Shown here: in pieces, positions 53,391 through 61,857 of the stretch
How the letters are laid out: the number at the start of each line of letters is the position of its first letter
How positions within the stretch are numbered: position 1 is the first letter of the stretch
NCBI GenBank assembly: GCA_965248915.1
Contig: OZ252216.1
Location: 1,612,001 to 1,676,000, forward strand
Source: CBDFLA01 sp965248915
Lineage (GTDB): Bacteria > Pseudomonadota > Alphaproteobacteria > M2410
Reading direction: 5' to 3'
DNA length: 64,000 bases
Notes under the pieces: model-generated
Databases searched by the model: none
Seen by the model: only the letters and a program-made list of their open reading frames with translations
Told to the model about the DNA's origin: nothing
Made by a program: the position numbers and the translations under genes

Positions 53391-53993
53391 CTATTTGACG
53401 CGTTTAACTCGCACAGCCTTGCCTTTGCTGTCCAATCTGAGCAAATAGCCACCGACGGTTCCACGTCTGATTTCAACGACATTACCTGTTTCAATCTTCA
53501 TGCGCTTGTCGTTGTTTTGCTTCCAAATCTGCCCATTGCTAAGCACAACTCGGAACCTACCGGTGTAATCGTAAGTCACACTTTCGACCGTATCATTGAT
53601 CCGGGCAATTTGACCTGCAGGACTCTTCGCAGTCGACGCAGGCTCGCCGAAATTCTCAGGCGTGGTATCGCGTTTGGTTCCACCAAACGGCAATCCAAAA
53701 CCAAACAATCCCCGTTCCTTGTCTCGCGTCGGTTGGGCAGCGGCCTGAACTTGATTGCCACCACCCGATTGAACCATCATAGGTTGGGTGACCTTAATCT
53801 GCTCGCTGGTCAGTCCAGAAGCACGAAGTTGCGTCACCCCGGCATCATAGCAGGCGAGCCTCTCCGCATCGGAGACAATGCCTGAACACTCCACGACATC
53901 TTCAACGGGCCCTGCTTGAGCGGCCATGGCCGAAACAATCATGAGGCCAAAGGCGCAAATTCCAGAGACCATTTGAGTGTGCGGTCGATTCAT
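53391..53993 (-). CDS. Exported protein of unknown function
   Basis: About 200 residues from ATG 53993; in-frame starts at 54008, 54026 and 54041 exist and no ribosome-binding site decides. Signal peptide (MVSGICAFGLMIVSAMAAQA), a short segment CSGIVSDAERLACYDAGV that recurs in small alphaproteobacterial exported proteins, a Gly/Gln-rich linker, and a C-terminal beta-rich part (RFRVVLSNGQIWKQN, VEIRRGTVGGYLLRLDSKGK). Convergent with oppF and divergent from oppA. Confidence 0.65.
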   Translation of the reverse strand: MNRPHTQMVSGICAFGLMIVSAMAAQAGPVEDVVECSGIVSDAERLACYDAGVTQLRASGLTSEQIKVTQPMMVQSGGGNQVQAAAQPTRDKERGLFGFGLPFGGTKRDTTPENFGEPASTAKSPAGQIARINDTVESVTYDYTGRFRVVLSNGQIWKQNNDKRMKIETGNVVEIRRGTVGGYLLRLDSKGKAVRVKRVK

Positions 53994-54311
53994 CTTTATT
54001 GCAAAACGCATATTTTTGAACACTTTCATAGCTGGGATCAAACACTCTAGTGTCTCAATCCCACACGATTCTCGAGGGGGTTAATTTCCACCCTTATATC
54101 CCAGTCATTCCGTAAGGAAAACCCTACCCCACCAACAAAGAAATGTGCCATAAAAGGCAAAATTCTGGGGCATCACGACAATTCGGACGGGCTTTTCAAC
54201 ACAAATGGGGGATGTCGAAGCCCGATTTCCGCCGCAAAGCGGTGTCACACTGAAATTGAGCACTGTTTTCCACCTTCAAGTGGTGAAAATGTGACCGGAG
54301 GAGAATACTTG
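53994..54311. other. Intergenic region before oppA
   Basis: About 300 bases; contains a partial inverted repeat near 54265-54292 (ttttccacc / ggtgaaaa, one bulge) just before the oppA ribosome-binding site. Nothing else recognised. Confidence 0.35.
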
Positions 54312-55985
54312 ATGAACGAATTCGCAACCAGAACAGCTCGCAGAGCAAGCCATCGATATTCTGTGAGAGCCTCTTTGCTCCGCCGTCTCACAGTGGGTAT
54401 CGCAATTGCCAGCCTATCAATCACCGGGTTGATCGCAGTCGGCGACGCTTCTTTCGCCCAAGACGGACGTATTTTGCAACGCGGCAATGGCGCCGAACCA
54501 GATTCACTTGATCCACACCATTCCACAGGTACCTGGGAAAGCAACATTCTCAGAGATCTCATTATTGGTCTCTATACAGAAGATGTTCGCGGGAGTGCTG
54601 TTCCTGGGTCAGCCGTTAGCCATACGGTGAGTGAAGATGGCTTGGTCTACACATTCCAGATTCGTGAAGACATGGTTTGGTCAGATGGCGTACCAGTCAC
54701 AGCTCATGACTTCGTTTTCGCATTCAGACGCATTCTAGCGCCGGAGACAGCCGCCCAATACGCATCATTGATCTACAGCATAAAAAACGCCGCTTCCGTC
54801 AACAATGGGAGCATGGAAAAAGAGGCTCTAGGTGCTAAGGCATTAGATGACAAAACACTCGAAGTGACGCTGGAAAATCCAGCCCCCTACTTCATTGAAT
54901 TGACCACGCACCAAACCATGTATCCGGTGCCAAAACACACAATTGAGGAACACGGCAGCGCCTGGGTAAGATCAGAAAACATGGTCGGAAATGGCCCGTA
55001 CAAACTGGCTGAATGGCGCCCACAAGGCCATGTTCACACCGTCAAAAACGATTTGTTCTATGACGCTGAGAACATTCAAATTGAAGAAGTCTTCTTTTAC
55101 CCAACGGTAGATGCGACAGCCGCATTGAAGCAATTCAGAGCCGGAGAATTGGACCTCAACTCGAGCATTCCTTTGCAACAAATCGACTGGCTTCGCGAAA
55201 ACCTTCCCGACGAAACGCAGCTGCACCCCTACATGGGCGTCAGCTACATCGCCATTAATACAGAACGCGAGCCGTTCAATGACCCTCGCGTCAGATTGGC
55301 TTTGTCTTTAGCAATAGAGCGCGAAATACTGACAGACAAGATCCTGCGTGCTGGACAGGTACCTGCTTACGCATTTGTTCCTGATGGCGTCGCAAACTAT
55401 GAGAATGGCGCAAAAATGCCCTACGCCGAGCTCTCTCATCCTGAGCGTCTGCAAAAAGCGAAGGAACTATTGCAAGAGGCCGGTTTTGACAAATACATGA
55501 ACCAGCTTGAATTTGAATATAAGTACAGAGAAGGCGTGGACGGAAAGAGATTAGCCGTGGCCGCGCGCGCCATGTGGCAACAAATCGGCGTGAAGACCAA
55601 TCTACTCCATTTGGAGGTCAAATCTCACTACAACGACTTACGCACCGGTGACTTCGAAGTTGGGGATGCGGGCTGGATCGCAGACTACAATGACGGCCAA
55701 AACTTCCTCTACCTCTTGCAGACCTCAAGTGGCACCATGAACTACGGTCGTTACTCGAATGACGAATTCGATTCTTTGATGGCAGAAGCAAATGCCACCT
55801 TGGATTTGGTCACGAGAGCCGGATTGATGAAACAAGCCGAGCAACTCATGCTCGACGAACAGCCTCTGATTCCAACTTATTATGCTGTTTCGCAAAACCT
55901 TGTTCACACCTACCTCAAAGGTTGGGAGCCAAACGTATCGGATCGACATGCTACGAGGTATATGTACATCGATCGATCTTCGTAG
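54312..55985 (+). CDS. oppA: Oligopeptide-binding protein OppA
   Basis: 557-residue SBP_bac_5 protein. GGAGGAGA at 54297-54304 precedes ATG 54312. Signal peptide (RRLTVGIAIASLSITGLIAVGDASFAQ, quoted in part), OppA start NGAEPDSLDPHHSTGTWESN, and substrate-domain motifs (LVYTFQIREDMVWSDGVPVT, YKLAEWRPQG). It delivers peptides to OppBCDF; separated from oppF by a minus-strand gene, so probably has its own promoter. An efficient terminator follows. Confidence 0.93.
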   Translation: MNEFATRTARRASHRYSVRASLLRRLTVGIAIASLSITGLIAVGDASFAQDGRILQRGNGAEPDSLDPHHSTGTWESNILRDLIIGLYTEDVRGSAVPGSAVSHTVSEDGLVYTFQIREDMVWSDGVPVTAHDFVFAFRRILAPETAAQYASLIYSIKNAASVNNGSMEKEALGAKALDDKTLEVTLENPAPYFIELTTHQTMYPVPKHTIEEHGSAWVRSENMVGNGPYKLAEWRPQGHVHTVKNDLFYDAENIQIEEVFFYPTVDATAALKQFRAGELDLNSSIPLQQIDWLRENLPDETQLHPYMGVSYIAINTEREPFNDPRVRLALSLAIEREILTDKILRAGQVPAYAFVPDGVANYENGAKMPYAELSHPERLQKAKELLQEAGFDKYMNQLEFEYKYREGVDGKRLAVAARAMWQQIGVKTNLLHLEVKSHYNDLRTGDFEVGDAGWIADYNDGQNFLYLLQTSSGTMNYGRYSNDEFDSLMAEANATLDLVTRAGLMKQAEQLMLDEQPLIPTYYAVSQNLVHTYLKGWEPNVSDRHATRYMYIDRSS

Positions 55986-56011
55986 ACAGGCGAGAATTCC
56001 ACAATCGCTGA

Positions 56012-56044
56012 AAGGCCTCGCAACGTTGTTGCGGGGCCTTTTTT
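56012..56044 (+). terminator. Intrinsic terminator after oppA
   Basis: 13-base arms (aaggcctcgcaac 56012-56024, gttgcggggcctt 56028-56040, one G:U pair) with a 3-base loop, followed by a T run. Confidence 0.93.
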
Positions 56045-56230
56045 GGTCTGTGTTCGACGCCCAGTACGCGTTGACCGAGAAATCAGGCCAGATCGCATGA
56101 TTCACCCTTCACAATCGCTCAAATTGCCTGTACCCGTGAGACAGATTGTTGAAGAGATCCATGCGACCCAATTGTGTCCTGACAGGTTGTTATTTGGTGA
56201 TCGCTTCCGACGCCCCCACAGGAGCTAACA

Positions 56231-57349
56231 ATGAAAAAGTATTTACTGATGACGACCGCAACCAGTGCCGCCATGGCACTTACGACGCCAGCCGTAGCGG
56301 ATAGTTATCTGCGCATTTTCGGTGGATTTGGCCTCTTCAGCGATCAGAATTTATCAATAGATTCAATTAGTTCTATAACGACCTCGGGTTCTGTATCAAC
56401 GACCACAGGAGGGGTGACCTCCATGACGATGGCACTCTTCTCGACGATGTTTTCATACGATGCAGGCGATATTCCAACGTCCCCAACAACCGGCTTTGCC
56501 CCCGCTTATCCTGGCGTTTATCGCTCTACTGTTCCGATCACGGGAGCCACGACAACATATCGGTCTCTGAATTCGTATCGCTCTCTCGTGTTCAACTACC
56601 AAGCAAGCGGCGCCTATACGACCCATTTGAATGCGGATATTGCTGTTGATAGTGGCTTTGTAGTTGGCGCAGCAGTTGGCTTGGACCTTGGCAACGGCCT
56701 TAGCTTTGAACTTGAGGCCGCATATCGCCGGGCTTCCGGAGACGCGGTCTTTGATTTCAAATCTTACCGTAGGATTTACGGGACTGCGTCTTACGCCCTT
56801 TATGTAGGCGCTTCGTATCACGTTACAGCAACTTATACGACGACCCCAACGTTAATGACGTCAATGGGAACACTGACCCTGCCACCTGTTATTCACGCTA
56901 CATCATCAAGAACGGCGACCACAGCTCGCACATCAATGGGAACGAATACGACCAGTGGCACGATGGTCGTAACCATGACAACGCCAATCGCCAACACAGG
57001 CAGCGCATCCTACACCTTCGCAGAAAGCGGTGACATAACGTCCTTTGCGGTGATGGCCAATGTCTGGTGGGATTTCACACCCAAGAAGAAGTTTCACCCT
57101 TATGTGGGATTCGGCTTGGGCTGGGCCAACGTTGAACTCGACTTTCCCAGCCTTACCGTCAATGACTCCGCAATTGCCTTTCAAGTAGGTGCAGGTATTG
57201 GCTTCGATGTAAGTGACAATATTCGAGTAAATCTTGAATACCGATACTTCGCGCTACCTCAGATTGAAATGCTGTCACCTTCCGGACTTGACATGGATCT
57301 GGAATACAATGTGAGCGAGTTTTTGGTTGGATTTAGATACAGTTTCTGA
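56231..57349 (+). CDS. Outer-membrane beta-barrel protein, Thr-rich loops (paralogue 1)
   Basis: 372 residues. Signal peptide (MKKYLLMTTATSAAMALT, cleavage near AVADS), start of mature protein YLRIFGGFGLFSDQNL. Alternating strands and the final FRYSF ending in Phe suggest BAM recognition. Two stretches are extremely Thr/Ser/Met-rich (TTTGGVTSMTMALFS; HATSSRTATTARTSMGTN) and should be surface loops. AGGAG ribosome-binding site. Paralogous to the next gene. Function unknown. Confidence 0.85.
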   Translation: MKKYLLMTTATSAAMALTTPAVADSYLRIFGGFGLFSDQNLSIDSISSITTSGSVSTTTGGVTSMTMALFSTMFSYDAGDIPTSPTTGFAPAYPGVYRSTVPITGATTTYRSLNSYRSLVFNYQASGAYTTHLNADIAVDSGFVVGAAVGLDLGNGLSFELEAAYRRASGDAVFDFKSYRRIYGTASYALYVGASYHVTATYTTTPTLMTSMGTLTLPPVIHATSSRTATTARTSMGTNTTSGTMVVTMTTPIANTGSASYTFAESGDITSFAVMANVWWDFTPKKKFHPYVGFGLGWANVELDFPSLTVNDSAIAFQVGAGIGFDVSDNIRVNLEYRYFALPQIEMLSPSGLDMDLEYNVSEFLVGFRYSF

Positions 57350-57748
57350 TGGTAAATCGGGGCTTGCGCGTCAAAAGCGACCCCGTAAGGCCCTTCCACA
57401 GGTCATTTGATGATTGCCGATCATTAACTTCCTGTCCCGGCAATACATTGACGATGGCCAGGATCAACCACTTAGAGTTGAAGTGATTCGTCAAAGTCCC
57501 TCATATTATGCTTGCTTTGACCGGACAAAAGCACCGTTTAAGTAGAAATTACTAATAAGATCAACCTAGAAAGGCATCGATTAGTCCGTATTGTTACATG
57601 ATTGCACTAGTTTGGTATTTATCTTCGAGGGTCTCCACAAATTGTTTACTTTCTGTTGTCAGGTTCGCCAACGTGGATTAATGTCCCGACCTAAGCCCAT
57701 TGTGGCGAATTTGTGAGTTTCAACCGGCCTTTCATAAGGGGGGTAATT
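57350..57748. other. Intergenic region between tandem barrel genes
   Basis: 399 bases, no gene. No terminator with a T run was seen. An A+T-rich part around 57535-57660 may carry the promoter of the second barrel gene. Confidence 0.4.
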
Positions 57749-58987
57749 ATGAAGAAGTATTTATTGGCAACGACCGCTGCGGGCGCTGCCATGGCTCTTA
57801 CGGCACCAGCTCAAGCTGAGGGCTATCTTAAGATTTTCGGTGGTATGAGTTTCTTAGATGATCAGAACATGGTTATTGCTAGCTCTTCCAGTTCTGGTGG
57901 ATCAAGCGTTATTGCCAGTTATACGGCAGTTTACTACCGTTACCTAAATGGTCTCGGCTACACGACATTTGGAACTTATCCAAACGTCACCTTTTCAAGC
58001 ACTGGCCCAGCGGCTTCGTTAGCGACGCCAGGTGGTTGGTTGCCCACGGGTAGTATGTCAGTCGCGACCAACACGACATTGGGTTCTTCGGCCGGGACCG
58101 TTCTCGGGACCTTCTTTGGCTCAATGTCAATGAATGCCTTTAGTTCAGTTGCGGGTACATTCTCAAGCTCAACCCGGGCTGACATGAGCATCGACAATGG
58201 TTTTGTTGTCGGCGCGGCTGCAGGCACGCAAGTTAATCCATGCCTAAGCTTGGAACTTGAAGTTGCTTATCGCAAGGCAAATGCGGATGTTGTCTGGTCT
58301 TATCGGACATTCTCAGCCGCTGCTACCAGCTTTGGTTACAGGACCTACAACCGTGGATTCTTCCACGTGAACGGCTTTGGGTCCACAGCAACAACTGCAC
58401 TGGCAACGCCTACGGCATCAACACCGGTCACTGGAACGATTACCGGTGGTATCGGAACGACGCCAACCACGACAATGGCAACGCCGACATTGTCCACACC
58501 AATCACGGCGACGGGCGTTTCGGACAGCAATGTCTTAACGACGCTTTCGTCGTCTACCGTTCCAGCGTCAACGCTCACGAGTATGCCGACAACGTCCAGT
58601 ACTGTTTCATTCTCGGGCACAGGCACGATGACCGCTTCTGGCACCACCACAGCCTCGTACTCTGGTGAACTCTCCTCGTTTGCTATCATGGCCAACGCGG
58701 TTTGGGATTTCGCAGGTAACGGGGACGGCAACCTTCACCCATATGTTGGTGTTGGCATCGGTTGGGCAAACGTAGACGTTGATCTTGGTCCCGTTTCTGT
58801 AAGCGACTCCGGCATCGCCTATCAAGGCTTTATCGGTCTTGGTTGGGATCTGACCGACAACACACGTCTGAACATCGAAGGTCGTTACTTCACAGTGACG
58901 CAAACCGAGCACCTCTTGTTCGGTCGCGATCTTGAAGTCGATTACGATGTAGCGGAAATCATTATCGGTCTTCAGTACAACTTCTAA
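57749..58987 (+). CDS. Outer-membrane beta-barrel protein, Thr-rich loops (paralogue 2)
   Basis: 412 residues from ATG 57749, which has AAGGGGGG at 57736-57743; a GTG/ATG farther up (57713) would spoil the signal peptide. MKKYLLATTAAGAAMALTAP signal and YLKIFGGMSFLDDQN match paralogue 1; ends GLQYNF. A ~90-residue Ser/Thr-rich insertion (about residues 210-300) is larger than in paralogue 1 and includes an internal repeat. Likely a surface-exposed loop. Confidence 0.85.
   Translation: MKKYLLATTAAGAAMALTAPAQAEGYLKIFGGMSFLDDQNMVIASSSSSGGSSVIASYTAVYYRYLNGLGYTTFGTYPNVTFSSTGPAASLATPGGWLPTGSMSVATNTTLGSSAGTVLGTFFGSMSMNAFSSVAGTFSSSTRADMSIDNGFVVGAAAGTQVNPCLSLELEVAYRKANADVVWSYRTFSAAATSFGYRTYNRGFFHVNGFGSTATTALATPTASTPVTGTITGGIGTTPTTTMATPTLSTPITATGVSDSNVLTTLSSSTVPASTLTSMPTTSSTVSFSGTGTMTASGTTTASYSGELSSFAIMANAVWDFAGNGDGNLHPYVGVGIGWANVDVDLGPVSVSDSGIAYQGFIGLGWDLTDNTRLNIEGRYFTVTQTEHLLFGRDLEVDYDVAEIIIGLQYNF
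58391..58513. repeat. Imperfect ~45-base repeat inside paralogue 2
   Basis: 58391-58438 and 58469-58513 encode TALATPTASTPVTGT and TMATPTLSTPITAT, i.e. a repeating TxATPTxSTPxTxT unit in the Thr-rich loop. Confidence 0.6.
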
Positions 58988-59009
58988 TCTGAAACCAATA
59001 ATCGCTATC

Positions 59010-59038
59010 AACCCCTCAGCTTCGGCTGGGGGGTTTTT
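59010..59038 (+). terminator. Intrinsic terminator after barrel paralogue 2
   Basis: Arms acccctcagc and gctggggggt (59011-59034) around a stable ttcg tetraloop, followed by TTTTT. Confidence 0.93.
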
Positions 59039-59391
59039 CTTTGCCTGGCTTAAACGGAATTGTTAGCCTATCAGCCAATTGATCTACCCATCCCATTCGT
59101 TTTCCGCTCGGATCTTTGTATATAAAAGTCATCTTCAAACGTCACTTTGGATCATGTCACCAAGTCACAACATTCCATTTGGTGCGATTGATATATTCCC
59201 GGAAAAAGGTCACCTTTTTGGGATCTACATTTCTAAATCACAGATCCGATCAATAGAAACGAGATTGATATGAGAGGTCAAATCACACTACCTGTGGATA
59301 CGTAAGGCAAAGCGACCGCATCAACGACACAAATTCTGTCCAGACCCAAAGCTCCGACACAGAGCCCTCCATCCCACAGGATCGACCAACC

Positions 59392-59430
59392 AAAAAAAAG
59401 CCTCTCCATCAATTGTGATGAAGGGGCTTT
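59392..59430 (-). terminator. Intrinsic terminator of the TPR-sulfotransferase gene
   Basis: 15-base arms (59397-59411 and 59416-59430, one mismatch, one G:U) with an attg loop; on the minus strand it is followed by eight T. Confidence 0.9.
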
Positions 59431-59483
59431 CCGTGGTTAGTCAGTTTATCTTTATACTGATTGATATCTCGTCTGGTTATCCG

Positions 59484-61196
59484 CTACTCCGGCGCCAAAT
59501 CTCCCAAAGCCTCGAGGAGTGGCTGTAATTGCTTTTCGTAACGCTTCCAGCGGTCACTTGACCTCGTATAAATGGGTTGCCTAACCTGCCATTGGCTCGG
59601 TGTCATTACAGCGCGTTTTGACTCATAAAACTTCAAACAAGCATCATTCCACTCCAGTCCACAGAATTCGATCATCTTCGGAATTTCCGTTTCTGGATCC
59701 GCAACAAGGTCATCATACGACGAGAAATACAGGCGATCCCCAAGCACTTCATGAAAATGCTCCATAAGTCGAACATACTGACGATAGTAAAGACCCATGT
59801 TCGTCAAATCGCGATTGTATGTATGCGCATCATTAAAGTTGTGCATGAAACACGACAGTGAGGTATCCATTGGATTTCGCTTGGAATGAATGAACTTCGC
59901 ATTCTGGAAGATGACCGCCATCATGCCCAAACTCAAAAAGTTATGTGGCATTTTGTCAGTGACATGTTTGGCCGTACTGGAGTGACGCTCAAGAGCTCGC
60001 AAATACCAGCGACCAGCAATGACGGAACCTTCTTTGGTAAGTAATTCGAGATTCTCTGGGAATGGCTTTGGCTCTGGGACCAAAGTACCGATTTTCATTT
60101 GAATACGCTTAATGTGTTCCAATTCTCCGGCGCCAAAAGCATCTGGATGGCTGCCAATGATTTGCTCGCGGAGGGTCGTACCTGAACGAGGCATACCCAC
60201 GATGAATATTGGCCGATCCGACTCAACACCCCACCCCTTTCGTTCCTCAAAAAACTTCTTATCACAGACACTAATTGTTCGGTCCACTAGACGAACAAAC
60301 GCATCGTGGCTGTGTTCAATCTGCGTTAGGTCATTGCCTGCTTTGTAATGCTTGAATGCATCATCATATTCCTTAAGGTCGTCGTACATCTTACCAGCTG
60401 CATAATGCAGCTGGCATTTTTCTTGTCCATCCTTCAACTTCGCAATCATTTTCTCGATTTCATCAAGTTCACTTGGGCGCTCTTTGAATTTCCGAGTATG
60501 TGCAAACAGCGAATACGCCTGCAAGCGGCCACCGCGAAACTTGAGAACCTTCTGAATCAACTCTTCTGATTCCTCAGCCATCCCTCGGTCTTGATAAATA
60601 CGCGACATTCCAATCAGGGCCATCACATTGTTGGGACTTCTCTCCAACATTTTGCGATAACAGTATTCGGATTCATCTGATTGGTCAGAGTGTCGATATG
60701 CTCGACCGAGATTTGACAAAGCCTCCAAGAAGTCCGGTTTGAGTGCCACCGCACGCTCAAGATACTCGATGGAATCAAGCCACTGACGCTCAGATAGATA
60801 TGCATTGCCCAGATTGTTGAGAACCGTTGGGTCGTTCGGTCTAAACTGCACTGCCAAAGAAATGAGCCTGATGCCATCTCGCGCATTGCTCTGTGCTACT
60901 CTAATGACACCGAGTAGATTCAAGGCGTCTGGTTGGTTCGGAAACTTGGCCAAAATGTCCTGGTAGATCCCGCCGGCAATATCAAGTTGCCCCTTGCGGT
61001 GGTGACCCATCGCCACCTCTAGTTGCTGCTGTATTCCTACAAGCGTCATGTGATCAGGCGCGTTGTGTTGGCGTACCCGATCTCTCATGATCGCTTCTTT
61101 GCCAAAAGCGCTTTTTAGGCCCCCGCCTCCTAATCCCGGCAACAAGGCCCCACTCTTTGGCCGTGACTTAGGTCCAGTAGGTTTTCTTTCCGACAT
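59484..61196 (-). CDS. TPR-sulfotransferase fusion protein
   Basis: 570 residues. Basic N-terminal segment, then tetratricopeptide repeats (HHRKGQLDIAGGIYQDILAK, VLNNLGNAYLSERQWLDSIE, ALSNLGRAYRHSDQSDES), then a PAPS-dependent sulfotransferase domain (about residue 335 on) with 5'-phosphosulfate loop FIVGMPRSGTTLREQII and 3'-phosphate segment IHSKRNPMDTSLSCF. Such fusions are frequent in marine alphaproteobacteria; target (glycan, lipid or peptide Tyr) unknown. Standalone with its own terminator. Its promoter lies in the AT-rich gap before the TonB receptor. Confidence 0.9.
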   Translation of the reverse strand: MSERKPTGPKSRPKSGALLPGLGGGGLKSAFGKEAIMRDRVRQHNAPDHMTLVGIQQQLEVAMGHHRKGQLDIAGGIYQDILAKFPNQPDALNLLGVIRVAQSNARDGIRLISLAVQFRPNDPTVLNNLGNAYLSERQWLDSIEYLERAVALKPDFLEALSNLGRAYRHSDQSDESEYCYRKMLERSPNNVMALIGMSRIYQDRGMAEESEELIQKVLKFRGGRLQAYSLFAHTRKFKERPSELDEIEKMIAKLKDGQEKCQLHYAAGKMYDDLKEYDDAFKHYKAGNDLTQIEHSHDAFVRLVDRTISVCDKKFFEERKGWGVESDRPIFIVGMPRSGTTLREQIIGSHPDAFGAGELEHIKRIQMKIGTLVPEPKPFPENLELLTKEGSVIAGRWYLRALERHSSTAKHVTDKMPHNFLSLGMMAVIFQNAKFIHSKRNPMDTSLSCFMHNFNDAHTYNRDLTNMGLYYRQYVRLMEHFHEVLGDRLYFSSYDDLVADPETEIPKMIEFCGLEWNDACLKFYESKRAVMTPSQWQVRQPIYTRSSDRWKRYEKQLQPLLEALGDLAPE

Positions 61197-61857
61197 CTAC
61201 TTGTACTCTCTTTAAAGTTGCGGCTCTTCTTCCTGCTTCCATCGCATTGCAGCTATATTGCTGCTATCTACATTGCTGCCATAAAGAAGGCACGCGGAAT
61301 TGTTGCGCCAATGTTCTACAGCAGCCATATAGCCGAATACGACCGCTAAGGAACGGAAATTCTTCAGCTTTATAGCAGTTTTTCCACTTTCATGGATATC
61401 GAGACACGCTTGTCGATTGATTCTCAATGAATCCGTAATTTAGCAAATGCCCCCCAACCTGGAGAACTCAAACTTGACAATTTTGTCGTCAAGAATTCCC
61501 TAATCATGGTAAAAATACTATTACCACCACGCATGAACATTAAAAATTTCAACAATAATTTGTCTTTTAATTTGGAAATCGCAGTTGAAATTATAATTTT
61601 ATTACCTGACCATCTTAGTGGGTCTGATATGCAACACATATCGCGTTTCCGTGGGGATTTGTCACAAATTCGTTGCTGTTAGTCCCTGAGATCATTACGG
61701 TTTGGCGTAATAGACCGAACTTGGCACTTCGCATAGGGGGCCTGGTCTGGTTTCGATCTCCTTGGGGGGAGATCATTTGCGGAAATAGCCGTTGTCACCG
61801 TCAAGTTTGGTGGGAAAGGCCGTTTTCATTCAATGTAGAAAACTTGGGGTTTACGAC
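61197..61857. other. Long divergent regulatory gap
   Basis: 661 bases, visibly A+T-rich at about 61480-61640, between the sulfotransferase and the TonB-dependent receptor, which diverge. Two short minus-strand frames here (61212-61427, 61424-61639) have no family features. Probably holds both promoters and operator sites; may also host a small RNA. No consensus promoter was clear enough to mark. Confidence 0.45.

Larger units (their letters stand above)
58988..59483. other. Intergenic region between barrel gene and sulfotransferase
   Basis: 496 bases bounded by two converging terminators (59010-59038 on plus, 59392-59430 on minus). One short TTG-start frame (59079-59273) has no ribosome-binding site or recognisable product. 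Nothing else seen. Confidence 0.5.

Noticed and set aside
59079..59273. 64-codon TTG-start frame in the gap after the barrel genes
   Set aside because: No ribosome-binding site, no family, and it lies between two converging terminators.
61212..61639. Two short minus-strand frames upstream of the TonB receptor
   Set aside because: No domain, no good start signals, A+T-rich sequence; likely chance.
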